Of a stretch of 46,795 bases of DNA, positions 41,890 to 46,795 are shown piece after piece. The notes under the pieces are model-generated. The model saw only the letters and a list, made by a program, of their open reading frames with translations, made no database searches and had not been told where the DNA came from. Positions within the stretch are counted from its first letter, which is position 1; every line of letters starts with the position of its first letter. Origin of the DNA: Bacillota bacterium (GTDB lineage Bacteria; Bacillota; Clostridia; Tissierellales; Gottschalkiaceae); the NCBI GenBank assembly GCA_023420895.1, contig JAEZUY010000039.1, positions 1-46,795 on the forward strand. Direction: 5' to 3'. Made by a program: the position numbers and the translations under genes.

Positions 41890-42305
41890 ATGTGAATAAA
41901 AGCACTAAATTAAGGGTATAAATAGATAGATGAGGATAAATATTTTGAATGTATTCTCAAAATTCTATATAAAAAAACTAAAAACGAAAGTCTCTTCTCA
42001 ATACGTTCAGATTGATAAATAATAAATTAAATATACATTTAGTATTAAATGTAGTATAATTTATATAAGAACGATATATTTGGATAAAATTAAGAAAAGT
42101 GGATGATTTTGCCGAAAAATGCAGAAAAGTTCACTTTAAATATATTCTGAGAAATTATTTATCTGAATATTTTATAATTATATGAGTATAGCGATTAAGG
42201 CTTTTTTCTCAATTAGAAAGCGTGATTCAAAATCGCATATGAGTATAAATTGTAATTTTTTAAATCAGCAGTTAATGTAGATTATATGAAAGGAGTCTTA
42301 CTGCA
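41890..42305 (+). promoter_or_regulatory. Non-coding region before moeA, with promoter box and compound hairpin
   Basis: No ORF of coding quality is seen. TATAAT at 42055-42060 is the best -10. Downstream, AAAGTGGA (42096-42103) pairs with TTCACTTT (42130-42137, one G-U), enclosing an inner hairpin ATTTT (42106-42110) / AAAAT (42116-42120). No Moco-riboswitch-like sequence is recognised. AAAGGAG before 42306 is the moeA ribosome site. Confidence 0.4.
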
Positions 42306-43535
42306 GTGATTGAAGATATCAAAGTTGAATTGGCAAGGGAACTTCTTCTAGGGAAAGTTGAAACTCTTGAACCAGAAAAAGTTGATATAGAAGAGAGTCT
42401 AGACAGAATACTGTATGAAGACTTTAAATCAGAAGTTAATATTCCTAATTTCAGAAAATCTGCACTTGACGGTTTTGCTCTTGATTTTGCGGACACGCAG
42501 GATATAGAGGATGAACCGAAAGCATTTAAAATACACGGTTATATTGAAGCCGGAAATCTCCAGAAAAACGGTCATGAAAAAAATACAGCAGTAAAAATAA
42601 TGACCGGAGCATCAGTTCCTGACGGCTATAACACAGTCATCAAAAAGGAAATTGTCGAGGAGAAGGACGGATATGTATATATATCACAGAAGCTTAAAGA
42701 CAAAGCTAATGTCGTTCAGATTGGCGAAGATGTCAAAACAGGAGATGTTATTGCTGAAAAGGGTATAGTTGTAAACCCTGGAATGGTAGGAGTTATGGCA
42801 AGTCTGGGAACAGAGAAAGTGGAAGTAGTCAGAAAGCCCAGAGTCGGAATTCTGAATACGGGAAAAGAAATTTTACCTGTAGGAAAACCGCTTTCCGAAG
42901 GACAGATTTACAACAGCAACTACTACACTTTAGCTTCTATACTGAGAAGAATGGGATGCATTCCTGTAAACATGGGAATTGCGACAGATGATATAGACGA
43001 GATAGCTGATACAGTCGATGAATATGTGGACAGTGTAGATATAGTTCTTACAACTGGAGGAGCTTCAGTAGGAGATTATGATTTTATTTACGATGTCTAC
43101 AGAAGACTCGATGCTGAAGTTATTTTTAAAAGAGTCGATATGAAGCCGGGAACACCTATGCTTTCGGCTTATTATAAAGAAAAGCTTCTTATAGGTCTTT
43201 CGGGAAATCCGGGAGCGGCTTTCGTTTCTTTCGATTATCTGATAACGCCTGTTATCAATAAGCTGAGAGGAAAGGCTGACTGGGAACCTAAGAAAGTTAA
43301 AGCCAGATTAAAAACTGATTTTATAAAAAAATCGCCTAGAAGAAGGCTCGTGAGAGCGCGTTTTGAAATAGGAGAAAAAGAAAATTATGTTTTCATACCT
43401 AAGAATCAGAAATCAGGAACGCTTCAGTCTATGACTGTAAGCAACTGTTTAATTGATGTTATGCCTCCAAGCGACGGTCTCAAAGCCGGAGAAGAAGTTG
43501 AAGTAATACTTCTCGAAGGAGGAGATTTAAGATGA
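42306..43535 (+). CDS. moeA: Molybdopterin molybdenumtransferase MoeA
   Basis: 409 residues from GTG 42306 (AAAGGAG upstream). MoeA domains in order: N-terminal II/I with NFRKSALDGFAL and KIMTGASVPDG; MoCF-binding domain with GILNTGKEILPVG, LTTGGASVGDYDF, MKPGTPM and GLSGNPGAAFVSF; C-terminal beta-barrel. Inserts molybdate (or tungstate) into adenylylated molybdopterin. Its stop overlaps mobB by ATGA and fdhA follows, so it is dedicated at least partly to the formate dehydrogenase. Confidence 0.95.
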   Translation: MIEDIKVELARELLLGKVETLEPEKVDIEESLDRILYEDFKSEVNIPNFRKSALDGFALDFADTQDIEDEPKAFKIHGYIEAGNLQKNGHEKNTAVKIMTGASVPDGYNTVIKKEIVEEKDGYVYISQKLKDKANVVQIGEDVKTGDVIAEKGIVVNPGMVGVMASLGTEKVEVVRKPRVGILNTGKEILPVGKPLSEGQIYNSNYYTLASILRRMGCIPVNMGIATDDIDEIADTVDEYVDSVDIVLTTGGASVGDYDFIYDVYRRLDAEVIFKRVDMKPGTPMLSAYYKEKLLIGLSGNPGAAFVSFDYLITPVINKLRGKADWEPKKVKARLKTDFIKKSPRRRLVRARFEIGEKENYVFIPKNQKSGTLQSMTVSNCLIDVMPPSDGLKAGEEVEVILLEGGDLR

Positions 43536-44023
43536 TACCGGCTGTTCTGATTTCGGGATTTTCCGATTCCGGAAAAACCACTATAGTCGAAAAACTGCTC
43601 AGAATACTGACAGAAAAAGGCTATGAAGTTGCAACAGTTAAACATCATCATGGAGGGAAATTGGATCTCGGAGAAGACAGAGACAGCACAAAACACTTAA
43701 ATGCCGGAGCCTCTTCGGTAAGTCTCTCGTCAAAAAGCAATTACGTTGTCATAAAAAGAGTGAAGAAAGAGAAAACTCTTTCTGAGATACTTTCCGAGAT
43801 AGAAAATGTTGACTTAATTCTTGTGGAAGGCTACAAAAGGGAGAACTTCCCCAAGATTGAAGTATATAGAAGTGAGCTAGACAATCCAAGGCTGAAAGAT
43901 CCAGACGGAAATATCATAGGGGTAGTGTCCGACATTGAACTGCCGGACAGAGATATACCGGTTTTTGGGTTCAATCAGACAGACAAGCTCGCAGAGTTCA
44001 TTCAAACAAAATTTTTAAGGTAG
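43532..44023 (+). CDS. mobB: Molybdopterin-guanine dinucleotide biosynthesis protein MobB
   Basis: 163 residues. P-loop GFSDSGKTTIVEKLL (9-23), VATVKHHHG, and LILVEGYKRENFPKIEVYR define MobB, a GTP-binding partner of MobA that assists formation of the bis-MGD cofactor. Overlaps the end of moeA by four bases (ATGA) and ends 14 bases before fdhA, so the three genes form one unit. mobA is not in this window. Confidence 0.95.
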   Translation: MIPAVLISGFSDSGKTTIVEKLLRILTEKGYEVATVKHHHGGKLDLGEDRDSTKHLNAGASSVSLSSKSNYVVIKRVKKEKTLSEILSEIENVDLILVEGYKRENFPKIEVYRSELDNPRLKDPDGNIIGVVSDIELPDRDIPVFGFNQTDKLAEFIQTKFLR

Positions 44024-44037
44024 AAAGGAAGAATACT

Positions 44038-46785
44038 ATGGTTAACTTAAAGATTAACGGAATAGATGTTCAGGCTTCTGAAGATTCTACTATACTTGAT
44101 GCAGCTAAGAGCATAGGAATAGATATTCCTACGTTCTGCTACAGTGAGGTATTACAAAACTTTTCGGGTTGTAGAATATGTGTAGTTGAGGTTAAAGGTA
44201 GTGCAAGACTTATGGCTGCTTGTTCAACACCTGTTCAAGAGGGAATGGATATACAGACTGAGTCGGAAAAAGTAGTAAAAGTAAGAAAAGACTTACTTGA
44301 GCTTATTTGGGCAAATCACCCGTCAGACTGTCTGACTTGTGAAAAAGTCGGAACATGTAAACTTCAAGAATACATGTACAGATATGGAGTATCACAGTCT
44401 CCATATAAGAAAAACAAAGAAGATTATGAACTAGATACAGGAAACCCTGTAATGATAAGAAACCAGAACAAATGTATACTTTGCGGAAGATGTGTAAACG
44501 TATGTAGAGAAGTTCAGGGTACAGGGGCAATAGACTTTATAAATAGAGGTATAAAATCTAAAATAGCTACAGGATTTGACGTTGACCTTAATCAGGACAA
44601 CTGCAGATTCTGCGGACAGTGTATATCAGAATGTCCTACAGGAGCTATTTTAAACAGACAGTTCGTTGGAACTAGACCGTGGGAAATTGAGAAAAAAGTT
44701 ACTACAACTTGTCCGTTCTGCGGAACAGGATGTAACTTCGATCTTAATGTAAAAGACGGTAAAGTTGTGGGAGTTACTCCGCACCTTGATTCTGTTGTAA
44801 ACCAGAAATCTATGTGTGTTAAAGGTAGATTCCACATAGACATGATTAACAGTGATGAAAGACTGAAATATCCTCTTATAAGACAGGAAGATGGAAGTTT
44901 CAGAAGAGCTTCATGGGAAGAAGCAATGTCATATACTGTTTCAAGACTTAAAGAAATTAAGGAGAAATACGGCGGGGACGCTATAGCGGGACTAAGTTCA
45001 GCTAGATGTGTCAACGAAGACAACTTCGTATTCCAGAAAATGATGAGAGTCGCTTTCGGAACGAACAACGTTGACCACTGTGCTAGAACCTGACATGCTC
45101 CAACAGTTGCAGGTCTTGCAGCTACGTTTGGAAGTGGAGCTATGACTAACTCCATAAATGAAATACAGGACAATGATGTTCTTTTCATTATAGGTTCTAA
45201 TACCACAGAAGCGCACCCTATAATAGGGAATAAAATGAAGCAGGCGGCTAGAAAGGGAGCTAAACTTATAGTTATAGACCCTAGAAGAACTGAAATAGCT
45301 GACTTCGCTTATCTTCATGTGCCTCTTAAATCAGGAACTGACGCAGCGTTAGTTAACGGTTTAATGCATATAATAATTAAAGAAGATCTACATGATAAAG
45401 AATTTATAAAAGAAAGATGTGCCGACTTCGAAGAAGTTGCTGAAGTTGTTGAAAAATACACTCCAGAATACACATCAAAAATAACAGAAATACCGGAAGA
45501 TGTACTTTATGAAGTTGCAAGACTTTATGCAACTACAGATAAAGCCGGTATATTCTATACACTGGGAATAACTGAGCACACAACAGGTACAGCAAACGTT
45601 ATGAACCTTGCTAACCTTGCAATGCTTACAGGACACCTTGGAAAACCTAATGCAGGGGTTAACCCTCTTAGAGGACAGAACAACGTTCAGGGTGCTTGTG
45701 ACATGGCGGCTCTTCCAAACTACTTCCCAGGATACAGACAGGCTTATGACCCTGGAGTTATAGAAGAATATGAAGAAAGATGGGGAGTTAAACTTAACAC
45801 TAACCCAGGACTTAGAATTCCTGAAATGCTTGACTCTGCAGCAGACGACACTGGAGTTAAAGCTATGATAGTAATGGGAGAAGACCCTGTTCTTACTGAC
45901 CCTGATGCTAACCACGTTAAGAAAGCTCTTAACAATCTTGAATTCTTAGTGACTCAGAACATAATAATGTCTGAAACTTCAAAATATGCGGATGTTGTTT
46001 TCCCAGCTACATGCTATGCTGAGAAAGACGGAACATTCACAAATACTGAAAGAAGAGTTCAGCGTGTTAGAAAAGCAGTAGATCCGCCAGGAGAAGCTAG
46101 AGTTGACTGGGAAATCCTTTGTGATATAGCTAAAGGAATGGGAGCACCTGGATTCGACTATACTTGTGCAGAAGATATATTCAATGAAATAAGAGAATGT
46201 ATGCCTTCTTACAGAGGAATGACTTATGAAAGAATAGACAAGGTAGGACTTCAGTGGCCATGTCCGACAGAAGACCACCCTGGAACTAAATATCTTCACG
46301 AAGGTAAATTCCCTATAGGAAAAGGTCTAATGATTCCAATTGAATATGAAGAGCCTGCAGAATTATGTGATGAAGAATATCCAATACTTCTTACAACAGG
46401 AAGAATGCTTTATCACTACAACGTTATGACTAGAGAATCTGATTCGCTTGACGGATTAAGACCTCACGAACTTGCTGAGATAAATCCTGAAGACGCAGAA
46501 GCGTATGGATTAGATGAAAACTCATTTATAAGAGTTACATCTAGAAGAGGAAGCATCGTAACTAGAGTTAAGATAACTGACAGAATGAAAAAAGGTATGA
46601 TGTTTATGACATTCCACTACAAAGAATCTCCAGTTAACGACCTTACTAACTCAGAATTCGACCCAGTAACTAAGACAGCAGAATACAAGATATCAGCTGT
46701 TAAGATGGAAAAAGTTGAATCTGAAGAAGAAGCGCTACAGGCAATGCACGATGCATATGTTCATGTGGACATTATAGAAGACTAA
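44038..46785 (+). CDS. fdhA: Selenocysteine-containing formate dehydrogenase, catalytic subunit
   Basis: 915 residues read through an in-frame UGA at 45091-45093 (residue 352, selenocysteine, context CART-U-HAPTVAGLA). The part after the UGA (ATG 45142 onward) is in the same frame. Domains: 2Fe-2S (C34, C45, C48, C62); NuoG-type His/Cys cluster (H94, C98, C101, C107); two 4Fe-4S (C146-C149-C152-C156 and C189-C192-C195-C199); catalytic 4Fe-4S (C225, C228, C232, C260); molybdopterin domains; dinucleotide-binding domain near the C-terminus. Oxidises formate or reduces CO2. The electron partner subunits probably lie beyond the window. A SECIS-type hairpin follows the UGA. Confidence 0.96.
45097..45140 (+). 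promoter_or_regulatory. Bacterial SECIS element for UGA decoding in fdhA
   Basis: The apical stem GTTGCA (45106-45111) / TGCAGC (45117-45122) carries loop GGTCT, the same GGTC-type loop as E. coli fdhF, and begins 12 bases after the UGA. An outer stem GCTCCA (45097-45102) / TGGAGC (45135-45140) is a perfect 6-bp match. SelB is expected to bind the apical hairpin. Confidence 0.88.
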
Positions 46786-46795
46786 TAATAGAATT

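Noticed and set aside
44038..46785. FdhA as two separate genes or a frameshifted pseudogene
   Set aside because: Both halves are in one frame, only a UGA separates them, the site is the known selenocysteine position, and a SECIS-like hairpin follows.
1..46795. CRISPR array, IS element, prophage or transposon
   Set aside because: No regularly spaced repeats, transposase, integrase or terminal inverted repeats with target duplications were seen.

Overview
The window is a low-GC, AGA- and ATA-rich chromosomal segment from an anaerobic member of the Clostridia/Tissierellia. Gene order follows the Firmicutes core: der-plsY-gpsA; the ylm cell-division cluster (yggS/ylmE, sepF, ylmG, ylmH) running into lspA-rluD-pyrR; then yicC-remA-gmk-rpoZ-coaBC-priA-def-fmt-rsmB-rlmN-prpC-prkC-rsgA-rpe-thiN-rpmB-asp23-yloV-recG. 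A molybdopterin-dependent formate dehydrogenase with an in-frame UGA at the catalytic position implies that selenocysteine is used. I cannot name the species. No tRNA, rRNA, insertion sequence, prophage or CRISPR array was seen.

Layout. 1-5.5 kb: a truncated membrane protein, a probably broken ORF, a HIRAN protein, a CynX-type transporter, a structured RNA in front of an Mrp/NBP35 ATPase, tcdA and an RseC-like protein. 5.5-6.9 kb (minus strand): a two-part threonine/serine exporter. 6.9-7.6 kb: a long non-coding region in front of glyA. 9-19 kb: a small conserved protein, then der, plsY, gpsA, an HlyD-like protein and the division/lipoprotein/pseudouridine cluster ending at pyrR. 19.3-21.1 kb (minus): rqcH. 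21.3-37.0 kb: a long co-directional run for nucleotide metabolism, replication restart, translation start, rRNA modification, Ser/Thr signalling and ribosome maturation. 37.1-37.3 kb (minus): rpmB. 37.6-41.9 kb: asp23, yloV, recG. 42.3-46.8 kb: moeA-mobB-fdhA, a cofactor and enzyme unit for formate oxidation or CO2 reduction.

How the parts relate. glyA makes one-carbon units from serine, fmt uses a formyl-folate, and the selenoprotein FdhA handles formate. moeA and mobB supply its molybdenum or tungsten pterin cofactor. prpC/prkC/rsgA form the usual phosphatase, PASTA-kinase and ribosome-assembly GTPase set. rqcH and ylmH both act on stalled 50S subunits.

Most of the window is ordinary core genome. 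The points worth a second look are the UGA and SECIS hairpin in fdhA, an apparent AUU start codon for yggS, a compact unassigned RNA fold before mrp, hairpins set between the Shine-Dalgarno and start codon of yicC and of asp23, an ORF interrupted by UAG, a coiled-coil membrane protein in the divIVA slot, and the long repeat-bearing region before glyA.
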